Shown here: positions 42,033 to 52,601 of the stretch, piece after piece
Layout of the letters: every line of letters begins with the position of its first letter
Numbering within the stretch: position 1 is the stretch's first letter
Origin: JANNPJ01 sp965200525
GTDB lineage: Bacteria; Actinomycetota; Actinomycetes; Actinomycetales; Kineosporiaceae
Direction of reading: 5' to 3'
Length of the DNA: 64,000 bases
Assembly (NCBI GenBank): GCA_965200525.1
Contig: OZ241368.1
Span: forward strand, 7,068,001-7,132,000
The notes under the pieces: model-generated
What the model was told of the DNA's origin: nothing
Database searches by the model: none
What the model saw: the letters and a program-made list of their open reading frames with translations, nothing else
Translations under genes and position numbers: made by a program

Positions 42033-42650
42033 TCAGGTCAGCAGGCGGTCGAGCAGGAAGATCGCCCCGATCAGGACCATGGCTGCTCCTGAGGTCCGGC
42101 TGACCGCCCGGGCGGCCACGGGCCGGGTGTGCAGCACCCTGCGGGCGAAGGCGCCCAGGGCCAGGTAGAAGGCGGCGCAGGTGAGCATGAAAACCACACC
42201 CAGCAGGGCGATCTGGCCACCCACCGGCCAACCGGGTCCGGGGTCGGTGAACTGCGGCAGTAGGGCGACGAAGATCAGCAGGCCCTTGGGGTTGAGCCCG
42301 CTGACGCCGATCCCCTGCAGCACGATGTTGCGCTCGGGCCCGAGCGCAACATCGGACGCCGTCACCGGCGTAGAGGGGTGCCTGAACGTGGTCGCCCCGT
42401 GCCAGATCAGGTACAGGCCGCCGATCAGGGTCAGGCCGGTCAGCAGGGCCGGGGTTCGGGCCACCAGGGCGCCGACGCCGGCCGCCACGACCAGGGTGAC
42501 CACGGCGTACCCGATCACCAGACCAGCGACGGCCGGCAGCACCGAGCGACCGCGCAGGCCGGCGCCGATGGTGAAGGCCCAGTCCGCCCCGGGGACCACG
42601 ATGAGCAGGAGAGCCACGACCCAGAACGCGATGATCGAACCTGCGGTCAT
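42033..42650 (-). CDS. LysE/RhtB-family amino-acid exporter
   Basis: 205 residues, about six transmembrane helices. Family marks: IIAFWVVALLLIVVPGADWAF at the start, GLRGRSVLPAVAGLVIGY, and GLNPKGLLIFVALLPQF in the middle. Exports an amino acid or homoserine-type compound. ATG 42650 has GGGGAGA at 7 nt; a longer start adds non-family residues. Divergent from an Lrp/AsnC regulator, the classic regulator-exporter pairing. Confidence 0.9.
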   Translation of the reverse strand: MTAGSIIAFWVVALLLIVVPGADWAFTIGAGLRGRSVLPAVAGLVIGYAVVTLVVAAGVGALVARTPALLTGLTLIGGLYLIWHGATTFRHPSTPVTASDVALGPERNIVLQGIGVSGLNPKGLLIFVALLPQFTDPGPGWPVGGQIALLGVVFMLTCAAFYLALGAFARRVLHTRPVAARAVSRTSGAAMVLIGAIFLLDRLLT

Positions 42651-42757
42651 GGCGGTCTCCCCGGGGGTGTGGATCTCCAGCAAAGCTACTAAGAATCAGT
42701 CGCAATGTGCTTCCAAGTTCTGCCACGTCAGCCGCACTCGGTGGAAGAATTGACCAT

Positions 42758-43210
42758 ATGGACGCGATCGATCGCAAGATTCTTGCTGCCGTTCAGGATG
42801 ACGGCCGGCTCACCGTCACCGAGCTGGCCGCCCGGGTCGGGCTGAGCGTCTCGCCCTGCCACCGCCGATTGCGCGAGCTGGAGCGGACCGGCGTCATCCG
42901 CGGCTACCGCGCGGTGGTCGATGCGGTCGCGGTCGGCCTGACCTTCGAGGCACTGGTCTTCGTCACCATGCGCCAGGAGGACCGCGAAACCCTGCTCGGC
43001 TTCGAACGGGCGGTGCAGGACATCCCGAACGTCGTCCAGGCCCAACGGTTGTTCGGCGATCCGGACTACCTGCTGCGGGTGCTCACCGCCGACCTCGGCG
43101 CCTACCAGCGACTGGAGGACGACGTGCTGGCCGCACTACCCGGCGTGCAGCGGCTGAACTCGACCCTGGTGATGAAGCAGGTGGTCCAGGACGGGCCACT
43201 GCCGGCCTGA
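42758..43210 (+). CDS. Lrp/AsnC-family regulator
   Basis: 150 residues. AsnC-type helix-turn-helix MDAIDRKILAAVQDDGRLTVTELAARVGLSVSPCHRRLRELE in pieces (1-45) and the RAM ligand-binding domain (about 65-145). Binds an amino acid and probably activates the divergent LysE exporter. ATG 42758 with GGAAG about 10 nt upstream. Confidence 0.92.
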   Translation: MDAIDRKILAAVQDDGRLTVTELAARVGLSVSPCHRRLRELERTGVIRGYRAVVDAVAVGLTFEALVFVTMRQEDRETLLGFERAVQDIPNVVQAQRLFGDPDYLLRVLTADLGAYQRLEDDVLAALPGVQRLNSTLVMKQVVQDGPLPA

Positions 43211-43271
43211 GCAGCGACGCGGCATGCGTCAACAGCCACGATCGAACGCACCGATCGACGACACTGGGTCG

Positions 43272-44303
43272 GTGGGACGCTGGGTGCTGCACGTCGACAT
43301 GGATCAGTTCATCGCAGCCGTCGAGGTGCTGCGCCGGCCCGAGTTGGCCGGCCTGCCGGTGGTGGTCGGCGGCGACGGCGACCCGACCAAGCGGGCGGTG
43401 GTCAGCACGGCGTCCTACGAGGCCCGGGCGTTCGGCGTGCAGTCGGGCCTGCCGCTGCGCACAGCGTTCAAACGCTGCCCGCAGGCGGTGTTCCTGGCCG
43501 TCGACAAGGTGGCCTACGAGGCGGCCTCGGCCCAGGTGATGGCCACCCTGAAGGAATTCGACGCCGTGGTCGAGGTGATCGGCTGGGACGAGGCCTTTCT
43601 CGGTGCGGTCAGCGACGATCCACCGGCCCTGGCCCGCCGGATCGCGGCCCGGGTGCTGGAGGTGACCGGGCTGGCCTGCTCGGTCGGGATCGGCACCAAC
43701 AAGCTCCAGGCCAAGACGGCCACCGGGTTCGCGAAACCGGCCGGGGTGTTCGTGATCACCGGTGACACCTGGTTCGACGTTATGGGCGATCGGGCGACCG
43801 ACGCCCTGTGGGGCATCGGCTCGAGGACGGCCACGAAGCTGAAAGAGCTCGGCATCACCACGGTCCGGCAACTGGCCGATGCCGACGACGGCGATCTGGC
43901 CGCCCGGTTCGGGCCGGCCACCGGGCCGTGGATCGGCAGTCGGGGCCGGGGCCTGGACCCGTCCCCGGTGATCGGCGACCCGTACGTGCCGCGCTCGCAC
44001 AGCCGGGAGACGACGTTCCAGCAGAACCTGGAGGACTGGGATCAGGTCCGGGCCGAGCTGGTGACCTTGACCCGGCTGCTCATGTCGGACGTCGAGGCGG
44101 ACGGGCGGGCCGTGGCCCGGGTGTCGGTCAAGGTTCGCTGGGCGCCTTTCACCACCCGCACCAAGGCCCGGTTGCTGCCGGAGACCACCCGCGATCCGCA
44201 GGCGATCCAGGACGCCGCCCTGCGGGTGCTGGAGTCGTACCCGGAGCGGCGCGCCGTCCGGTTGCTGGGCGTCCGGGCCGAGTTCGCCACCACGCCCGAC
44301 TGA
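43272..44303 (+). CDS. dinB: Y-family DNA polymerase IV, DinB2-like
   Basis: 343 residues from GTG 43272 (ATG 43224 would add 16). Catalytic Asp in LHVDMDQF and the WDEA Asp/Glu pair (WDEAFLGA) are present; helix-hairpin-helix region LWGIGSRTATKLKELGI and a little-finger domain follow. The residue after the conserved Phe, the sugar steric gate (Phe13 of E. coli DinB), is Ile14 here. Mycobacterial DinB2 has Leu at this place and the same HVDxDQF / GWDEA pattern and is known to use ribonucleotides. Function: low-fidelity lesion bypass synthesis. No beta-clamp motif was confidently seen at the C-terminus. Confidence 0.9.
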   Translation: MGRWVLHVDMDQFIAAVEVLRRPELAGLPVVVGGDGDPTKRAVVSTASYEARAFGVQSGLPLRTAFKRCPQAVFLAVDKVAYEAASAQVMATLKEFDAVVEVIGWDEAFLGAVSDDPPALARRIAARVLEVTGLACSVGIGTNKLQAKTATGFAKPAGVFVITGDTWFDVMGDRATDALWGIGSRTATKLKELGITTVRQLADADDGDLAARFGPATGPWIGSRGRGLDPSPVIGDPYVPRSHSRETTFQQNLEDWDQVRAELVTLTRLLMSDVEADGRAVARVSVKVRWAPFTTRTKARLLPETTRDPQAIQDAALRVLESYPERRAVRLLGVRAEFATTPD

Positions 44304-44348
44304 CTGTCCGCCTATCGATCCCGTCGGCCGTTTCGAGGCTTAGAGGGC

Positions 44349-44375
44349 TTTACATCGTTGTTCCAACGATGTAAA
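44349..44375. promoter_or_regulatory. LacI-like operator upstream of arabinofuranosidase
   Basis: Perfect 11-bp arms TTTACATCGTT and AACGATGTAAA with 5 nt between, 88 bases before the gene start. A+T-rich palindromes of this look are typical LacI-family sugar-regulator sites; no LacI gene is in the window. Confidence 0.6.
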
Positions 44376-44463
44376 AATCATCCAGGCTGCGAAGAGAGTG
44401 ACCTGAACCACACGTTTGCGCTCCCGCTCGGCCCCCTTGACCGAACGAACAGAGGCTCACGCA

Positions 44464-46302
44464 ATGACGCTGCGAGCTCGTCCCCGGACCCGCTTCCGGT
44501 CCCTACTCCTGGCCGGCGCATCCCTGATCCTCGGCGCCGGAGCCCTGGTCGGCGTGGCGAGCACGGCCCAGGCCGCCGGCACTCTGCCCTGCGACCTCTA
44601 CGCCGCCGCCGGCACCCCCTGCGTAGCCGCTCACAGCACGACCCGGGCCCTGTTCTCGGCCTACAACGGCCACCTCTACCAGGTGAAGCGGGGGTCGGAC
44701 GGCGCCACGGCCGACATCGGGCTGCTGAGCGCCGGTGGATACGCCAACGCCGCGGCCCAGGACTCGTTCTGCGCCGGCACCTCATGCATCATCACGGTGA
44801 TCTACGACCAGTCGGCCCGGCACAACGACCTGACCGTCGAGGGCCCGGGCACGGCCGGCGGCCAGGACGTCGGCGCCAACGCCACCGCCCTGCCTATCAC
44901 GGCCGGCGGGCACAAGGTCTACGGCGTCTTCATCGCCCCCGGAACCGGGTACCGCCACCGCGTCGGGGCCGGTGTGGCCGTGAACGGCCAGCCCGAGGGC
45001 ATGTACATGGTGGCCAGCGGCACCCACGTGAACAGTGGCTGCTGCTTCGACTACGGCAACGTCGAGGCGAACATCGCCGACACCGGCAACGGCCACATGG
45101 ACGCCGTCAACCTGGGTACGAACTGCTTCTTCCCACCCTGCTCGGGGGTCGGCCCGTGGGTGGCCGGCGACCTGGAGAACGGCCTGTTCCAGGGCCACGG
45201 CTCGAACACCGCCAACCTCGGCAACGCCACTGCGTTCGTCACCGCCCTGCTGAAGAACAACGGCCAGAACCGGTTCGCCCTCAAGGGCGGCAACTCGCAG
45301 TCCGGCGGGCTGTCCACCTGGTACGACGGCGCCGAACCGGACGGCGGCTACTCCCCCATGCACCAGGAGGGCTCGATCGTGATGGGCACCGGAGGCGACA
45401 ACAGCAACGCCTCCATCGGCTCGTTCTTCGAGGGGCTGATGACCGCCGGGTACCCCACCGACGCGGCTGACAACTCGGTCCAGGCCAACATCGTGTCGGT
45501 CGGCTACGCCGGCTCCACCGGGGGCTCGCCGACCGGCGCCACCATCGCCGGCCCGGGCAACAAATGTGTGGACGTCGCCGGTGACGACTCCGGGGGCAAC
45601 CTGACCGCGGTGCAGCTGTGGGACTGCCAGTCGTTCGCGGTCGACCAGCACTGGACCCACAACGCCAACGGCTCGCTGAGCACCCTGGGCCGCTGCCTCG
45701 ACATCAGCGGCAACGGCACCGCCAACGCCACCCAGGTCGAGCTCTGGGATTGCAACGGCGTCGGCGGCCAGAAATGGGTGCAGCAGGCCGACGGCTCGCT
45801 GAAGAACCCGCAGTCCGGCCGGTGCCTGGACGCCCCCGGCGGGGCCACCGGCAACGGCACCCGGCTGCAGATCTACGACTGCAACGGCTCGGCCGCGCAG
45901 AAGTTCTCGGCCACCGGAGGCGCACCGATCGTGGGGCCCGGCTCCAAGTGCGTCGACGTCGCGGCCGACGACACCGGTGGCAACGCCTCAGCCGTGCAGC
46001 TGTGGGACTGCCAGTCCTCGGCCATCGACCAGCACTGGTTCCACAACAGCAACGGCTCGCTGCGCACGCTGGGCCGCTGCCTCGACATCGTCGGCAACAG
46101 CAGCGCCAACGGGGCGCTGGTGGAGCTGTGGGACTGCAACGGCATCGGCGGCCAGAACTGGCAGCAACAGGCCGATGGCTCACTGAAGAATCCGCAGTCC
46201 GGCCGGTGCCTGGACGCCCCCAATGGGGCGAGCGCCAACGGCACCCGGCTGCGGATCTGGGACTGCAACGGCTCGGCGGCGCAGAAGTATCCCCTGATCT
46301 AG
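44464..46302 (+). CDS. Secreted GH54 alpha-L-arabinofuranosidase with two ricin-type lectin modules
   Basis: 612 residues. Signal peptide (RSLLLAGASLILGAGALVGV..AQA, cleavage about residue 38). The catalytic GH54-type domain spans about 39-350: LPCDLYAAAGTPCVAAHSTTRALF, YDQSARHNDLTVEGPG, MHQEGSIVMGTGGDNSN (with the likely nucleophile Glu) and EGLMTAGYPTDAADNSVQANI are family segments. Two CBM13/ricin-B modules (about 357-485 and 488-612) follow, about 75-80 percent identical, each with QLWDC and ELWDCNG repeats. Releases arabinose from plant arabinans outside the cell. ATG 44464 has GAGG upstream. A LacI-like operator precedes and a terminator follows. Confidence 0.9.
   Translation: MTLRARPRTRFRSLLLAGASLILGAGALVGVASTAQAAGTLPCDLYAAAGTPCVAAHSTTRALFSAYNGHLYQVKRGSDGATADIGLLSAGGYANAAAQDSFCAGTSCIITVIYDQSARHNDLTVEGPGTAGGQDVGANATALPITAGGHKVYGVFIAPGTGYRHRVGAGVAVNGQPEGMYMVASGTHVNSGCCFDYGNVEANIADTGNGHMDAVNLGTNCFFPPCSGVGPWVAGDLENGLFQGHGSNTANLGNATAFVTALLKNNGQNRFALKGGNSQSGGLSTWYDGAEPDGGYSPMHQEGSIVMGTGGDNSNASIGSFFEGLMTAGYPTDAADNSVQANIVSVGYAGSTGGSPTGATIAGPGNKCVDVAGDDSGGNLTAVQLWDCQSFAVDQHWTHNANGSLSTLGRCLDISGNGTANATQVELWDCNGVGGQKWVQQADGSLKNPQSGRCLDAPGGATGNGTRLQIYDCNGSAAQKFSATGGAPIVGPGSKCVDVAADDTGGNASAVQLWDCQSSAIDQHWFHNSNGSLRTLGRCLDIVGNSSANGALVELWDCNGIGGQNWQQQADGSLKNPQSGRCLDAPNGASANGTRLRIWDCNGSAAQKYPLI
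45538..46294 (+). repeat. Intragenic duplication of the ricin-type lectin module
   Basis: The segment 45538-45912 is repeated as 45925-46294 with high similarity, including identical protein stretches LKNPQSGRCLDAP and DCNGSAAQK. Indicates a fairly recent internal duplication. Confidence 0.75.
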
Positions 46303-46327
46303 GGGCCGCCGAGCACGGAGCAGGCGG

Positions 46328-46366
46328 AGGGTGCGCAGGACCCGGGGCGGGACACCTGCGCACCCT
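46328..46366 (+). terminator. Terminator after arabinofuranosidase
   Basis: Perfect 12-bp arms AGGGTGCGCAGG / CCTGCGCACCCT, 15-nt loop, followed by TCGTTCCGTTTTG, 25 bases after the stop codon. Confidence 0.7.
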
Positions 46367-46512
46367 TCGTTCCGTTTTGCCGGCCATTTTCCACCCTCGC
46401 GGGCGGATCCATCCGGAGGAGCCGGCTGTCATGCTGGGCTCATGCAGCGATCCGCGGGCCTTTCCTGCCGATCGGATTACACACCCCGACGCCCGGCCGC
46501 GTCTTAACTGGC

Positions 46513-47028
46513 GTGACATTCGAGCAGTTCGTCGTGACCCGCTTGCCGGGCCTGCTCAGGTACGCAGTCGTCCTCACCGGAGACCGCGACCTGGCGCAGG
46601 ACGTCGTTCAAGAGGTGCTGGCCCGGGCACATGTGAAATGGAAACAGATCGGTAAGTCGCACTCTCCGGACGCCTACGTGCGCCGGATGCTGGTGAACGA
46701 GTACCTGTCGTGGCGGCGCAGCTGGGCCGCTCGCAACGTGCACGCCGCCGGTGAGCAACTGACCGAGATCGACGACGCCCGCCGGGGGGGCCGTGACTAC
46801 GCCCAGGACCTGGTGGACGCCGACGAGGTCTGGAACCGCCTGGCCACGCTCGGGCGCAAGCAGCGAGCCGTGCTCGTCCTGCGCTACTACGAGCAGCTGG
46901 ACGACGCCCGGATCGCGGACCTGCTCGGCTGCACGCCGGCCACGGTCCGCAGCAACGCCTCCAAGGCCCTCAAGACACTCCGGCTCAACTCCGAGCAGAC
47001 CAAGATCCATTCCAGGGAGACGCAATGA
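46513..47028 (+). CDS. SigE-family ECF sigma factor
   Basis: 171 residues. Region 2: FEQFVVTRLPGLLRYAVVLTGDRDLAQDVVQEVLARAHVKW in pieces (3-45), then SPDAYVRRMLVNEYLSWRRSW; region 4: LGRKQRAVLVLRYYEQLDDARIADLLGCTPATVRSNASKALK in pieces (about 113-155). Same family as the frameshifted factor at 20836. GTG 46513; no clear ribosome binding site. Its stop overlaps the next start (ATGA). Confidence 0.9.
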   Translation: MTFEQFVVTRLPGLLRYAVVLTGDRDLAQDVVQEVLARAHVKWKQIGKSHSPDAYVRRMLVNEYLSWRRSWAARNVHAAGEQLTEIDDARRGGRDYAQDLVDADEVWNRLATLGRKQRAVLVLRYYEQLDDARIADLLGCTPATVRSNASKALKTLRLNSEQTKIHSRETQ

Positions 47029-47663
47029 CCGAGCACGCAGACCAGTTGCGTGAGGCCTTCGAGGCCCACGAATACCTGGCCCCGGACGCCGCGTCGGTGT
47101 ACGCCGGCGTGCATGACCTCTCACGTACCTACAAGCGGCGCCGGCTCGGCGCCCAGGTCGCGGGCGGCGCCGTGCTGGGCGCCGGCCTGATCGCCGGCGG
47201 CATCGCCCTGCCGAGCTTCCTGCCCGGCGGCGTCCACCAGGAAGTCGTCGTCCAGGCCCCGGCCGCGGCGCCGGCCGCCGACCCGACCACCCCGCCCCCC
47301 ACCGACGCCGAGGTCGCCGCCGACCTCAAGGCCTACTTCGGGGCCGGCTACGACCTCGATTCGGCCCAGAAGCTGGCCGTCACCTGGGGCATGTCCTCCG
47401 AGCTCGGCCCCACCATCGAGCCGGTCAAGGTCGAGGCCGGACGCCGCATCCTGGCCGGCGAGACCCTGCCGGTGAAGCCGGACCCGCTCGAGGCCGAGGA
47501 CGCCACGAAGGTGACCGAAGCCGAAGCCTTCTTCAAGGCCGGGTACGACTACAAGGACGCCAAGCACCTGGCCAAGTTGTGGAAGACCGACACCACCTGG
47601 GACGCCAAGGCTCTGGCGGGCAAGAAGCTGCTGGCCGGCGAGACGCTGCCGTTCCAGCCGTGA
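47025..47663 (+). CDS. Membrane-anchored protein with two internal repeats (anti-sigma-like position)
   Basis: 212 residues. Cytoplasmic head, membrane segment (GGAVLGAGLIAGGIAL, about 46-66), Pro/Ala linker, then two repeats of about 50 residues: F..GYD..SAQKLAVTW...ILAGETLPVKP and FKAGYDYKDAKHLAKLW...LLAGETLPFQP. No zinc motif. Coupled to the sigma gene (ATGA) and to the amidoligase gene (GTGA). Its place suggests control of the sigma factor; the repeats are unassigned. Confidence 0.8.
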   Translation: MTEHADQLREAFEAHEYLAPDAASVYAGVHDLSRTYKRRRLGAQVAGGAVLGAGLIAGGIALPSFLPGGVHQEVVVQAPAAAPAADPTTPPPTDAEVAADLKAYFGAGYDLDSAQKLAVTWGMSSELGPTIEPVKVEAGRRILAGETLPVKPDPLEAEDATKVTEAEAFFKAGYDYKDAKHLAKLWKTDTTWDAKALAGKKLLAGETLPFQP

Positions 47664-48742
47664 ACCAGGTGTTGCATCGGAGAATCGGCTTCGAGCTCGA
47701 GCTGATGGCCCCCCGGGGCGTCAGCCGGCTCACCCTGGCCGAAGACCTGGCCGGCCGCTTCGGCGGCCGGGTCCAGCCGGTGTGGCATCACGACAGCGAA
47801 CCGTCCCTGGTACCGGGGCTGGGCCGGTTCCTGCACCTCACCCAGGGGTTCGAGGTCCGGCTCGGCACCGGTGAACTTGTCTGCACGCTGGTGGACGACG
47901 TCACCCTGCTGGCCGACCTCGATCCCCGGGCCCCGGCCCTGCCGGGCTGGCACCGGGTGCTGACGGACGATCGCCGACTGTTGCGGTTGCTGGCCCGGTA
48001 CAGCGACCCGGGCGGCCCGGTGGACACGTCGCTCGACCGGGCGGCCGCACTCTGGGGGGCCAGGGTCGAGCGGTTCGGCGACGTCCTTCGCCTCGACGAC
48101 GGCGGCAGCAACACCGTCGCCCTGGCCGCACCGCAAGGAGGGGAGCGGGAGCGGCCCTGCGAGATCGTCACCACGCCACTGGTGGTCGATCACGCGCAGG
48201 CCCTGGAGGCGTTGCTCGGGCCGGCTCGGGAGCTCGGTTTCGGCGTGCCGCGCGAGGCCGCGGTGCACATGCACCTCGACGGCGCGCCGTTCCGGGAGCC
48301 GGCCGCCCTGGCCAACGTCGTTCGGTTGTTCGCCCACTGGCGTGAGCCGTTGCGGATCCTGCTGGCCACCAACCCGAACTGCACGCGGCTGGCCCCGTTG
48401 CCCGAGGAACTGGTCCGCGCCTGCGACGGCACTCCGAGCTACGACGAACTGCAGCAGGCCGCCGTCGCGGCCGAGCTGACCAAGTTCTTCGACGTCAACT
48501 TGACCCAGTTGCTGAACGACGAGCCGTTCCGCGACACCATCGAGATCCGGATCCTGCCCGGGGCCATCCACACCGAGGCCGTCCTGGCCAAGGCCACTTT
48601 GGTAGAGCAGCTGCTGGACCGCTGCCTCGACCCGGCCCCCTTCCCTGCGCCCCCGGACGACCCGGACGAGGCTGTTGCCGAACTGCTGCGGATCGCCGCC
48701 TCGCTCGCCCCTGAAAACCGGGTGACGGCGCCGATAGCCTGA
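47660..48742 (+). CDS. Putative amidoligase (COOH-NH2 ligase family)
   Basis: 360 residues. Opening GFELELMAPRG, the central VHMHLDG (His-x-His) and TIEIRILPG correspond to the E.E, HVH and EFR elements of the amidoligase family, which has a glutamine-synthetase-like fold and is predicted to form amide bonds between a carboxylate and an amine using ATP. PVWHHDSEPSLVPG and LTQGF are further conserved-looking pieces. Substrate unknown, possibly a peptide or cell-wall component. GTG 47660 overlaps the stop of the membrane protein gene, so it is part of the sigma operon. An acetyltransferase gene starts 5 bases after its stop. Confidence 0.75.
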   Translation: MNQVLHRRIGFELELMAPRGVSRLTLAEDLAGRFGGRVQPVWHHDSEPSLVPGLGRFLHLTQGFEVRLGTGELVCTLVDDVTLLADLDPRAPALPGWHRVLTDDRRLLRLLARYSDPGGPVDTSLDRAAALWGARVERFGDVLRLDDGGSNTVALAAPQGGERERPCEIVTTPLVVDHAQALEALLGPARELGFGVPREAAVHMHLDGAPFREPAALANVVRLFAHWREPLRILLATNPNCTRLAPLPEELVRACDGTPSYDELQQAAVAAELTKFFDVNLTQLLNDEPFRDTIEIRILPGAIHTEAVLAKATLVEQLLDRCLDPAPFPAPPDDPDEAVAELLRIAASLAPENRVTAPIA

Positions 48743-48747
48743 TCGAC

Positions 48748-49392
48748 ATGAGCACGACCACCCTTCCCTCCGGGGAGCCTCTGACTGGCCGGTACGTCCG
48801 CCTGAGCCTGCTCGACGAGGCCGACCTGGGCGAGCTGTACCCGATCCTCGACGACCCGAAAGTCTACGAGAGCGGTTACGTGATGCACCGGCGGCCGAGC
48901 TCATCCAAGGACAGCCGGGCGCTGGCCCGCCAGCGGTTCCTGCCCGGCCAAGGCAAGGCTGACGGAGCCGGTTTCGGCCGGACGGCCTACGCGATCCGCC
49001 TGGTCGCCGACAGCGACCTCGGGCCGGCTGGCACCCTGGTCGGCACCTCCTCGCTGGCCGAGGCCAACCTGCAGCACGAGAGTGTCCACCTCGGCTCGAC
49101 CCTGTACGGGTCGAGGTGGTGGAGCACCCAGGTCAACCCCGAAGCCAAGTTGCTGCTGCTGTCACACTGTTTCGAAGAGTGCGGTTACGGCCGGGTGAAG
49201 ATCCAGACCGACCGCCTGAACACACGCTCGCAAGCAGCGATAGCCAAGCTGGGCGCCGTCCGCGAAGGAGTCCTGCGCCGGGACATGAAGCGCGAGGACG
49301 GCACGCTTCGCGACTCCGTCGTCTTCAGCATCTTGATCGACGAGTGGCCGCAGGTGAAAGCTGGCCTCCAGCAGCGACTGTCCCCCCTCTGA
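48748..49392 (+). CDS. GNAT N-acetyltransferase (RimJ/RimL-like)
   Basis: 214 residues. LTGRYVRLSLLDEADLGELYPIL start; conserved GSTLYGSRWWSTQVNPEAKLLLLSHCFEECGYGRVKIQTDRLNTRSQAAIAKLGAVREG in pieces. This subtype often acetylates small molecules or proteins; substrate unknown. ATG 48748, with TAGCCT 7 nt upstream inside the preceding gene's end, so it may have its own leaderless promoter besides read-through from the amidoligase operon. Confidence 0.87.
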   Translation: MSTTTLPSGEPLTGRYVRLSLLDEADLGELYPILDDPKVYESGYVMHRRPSSSKDSRALARQRFLPGQGKADGAGFGRTAYAIRLVADSDLGPAGTLVGTSSLAEANLQHESVHLGSTLYGSRWWSTQVNPEAKLLLLSHCFEECGYGRVKIQTDRLNTRSQAAIAKLGAVREGVLRRDMKREDGTLRDSVVFSILIDEWPQVKAGLQQRLSPL

Positions 49393-49399
49393 GTTCGGA

Positions 49400-49753
49400 T
49401 CAGGAAGGCGGGTGCTCGGCGTCGTAGGCGGCCAGTAGTCGTTTGGGCGCGTTCAGCCGCCACGACTCGGCCACCAGCTCCCCCAGTTCGTCGACGTCAA
49501 TCTCTCCGAGACGGACCAGCACCGCCGGGTAGCCGTCGTAGTGCGCGGTGACGAAGAACTTGTCCGGGTCGGCCAGCAGCAGCTCGTCGCGCTCGGCCAG
49601 CCCGGCACAGCCGACCATCATCGTGCCCGGCAGTTCGTGGATCCGCAGGAACAGCTGGTTGCGGACCCGGAACCCCGGCCTGCGGTTGTACGGCTTCTCA
49701 ACCGTCTCCGGCAGGGCCAGGGCGACCCGGCGCACGTCGTCCACGGTCACCAT
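49400..49753 (-). CDS. MmcQ/YjbR-family protein
   Basis: 117 residues with the MmcQ/YjbR look: VTVDDVRRVALALPETVEKPYNRRPGFRV, LFLRIHEL, KFFVTAHYDGYPAVLVRL and a C-terminal AESWRLNAPKRLLAAY. CyaY-like fold, DNA-binding suggested in the family, function unsettled. AGGAGGGGAG precedes ATG 49753; a GTG two codons earlier is the alternative. Confidence 0.87.
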   Translation of the reverse strand: MVTVDDVRRVALALPETVEKPYNRRPGFRVRNQLFLRIHELPGTMMVGCAGLAERDELLLADPDKFFVTAHYDGYPAVLVRLGEIDVDELGELVAESWRLNAPKRLLAAYDAEHPPS

Positions 49754-49775
49754 CGGCACTCCCCTCCTGATCGGG

Positions 49776-52256
<2,481 letters not shown>

Positions 52257-52300
52257 GGTCCAGATCATGCCATCCAGGCCCGGCGGCTACCGTTCCGGAC

Positions 52301-52551
52301 GTGCTGACGACGACGCAGGTGCTGAATCAACGGGCCTACCCGGGCCGCGGGGTGCTGGCCGCCCGGACCCGGGATTCGTGGACCGTGGTCGGTAACGGTG
52401 ACCAGGTAGTGCCGCTGGCCTCGGCTCTGGCCGGTGGGTCCGACCCTCTCACGGCCTGGATCAGCACACTTTCGAGCCGGACCCGCCGATCTTCACCTCC
52501 CGGATCTGCCTGGCCCACAACGCGGCGCCCGGCACGACGTCCCGTTGCTGA
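52301..52551 (+). pseudogene. Decayed IMP-cyclohydrolase-like gene
   Basis: Reading NQRAYPGRGVLAARTR, then VVGNGDQVVPLASALAGG.DPLTAW in one frame, then HTFEPDPPIFTSRI in another frame, ending TGA at 52551. These are pieces, in order, of the archaeal-type IMP cyclohydrolase-like family (PGRG start and YEPD.P.fTPRI). The middle part is missing between them and a frameshift lies at about 52463. Fills most of the 345-base gap between pepN and the kinase gene. Confidence 0.55.
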
Positions 52552-52601
52552 TCTCACGGTGATCAGCCTGGTCGGGTAGAACCAGCGCGCCGCCGGGTGG
52601 G

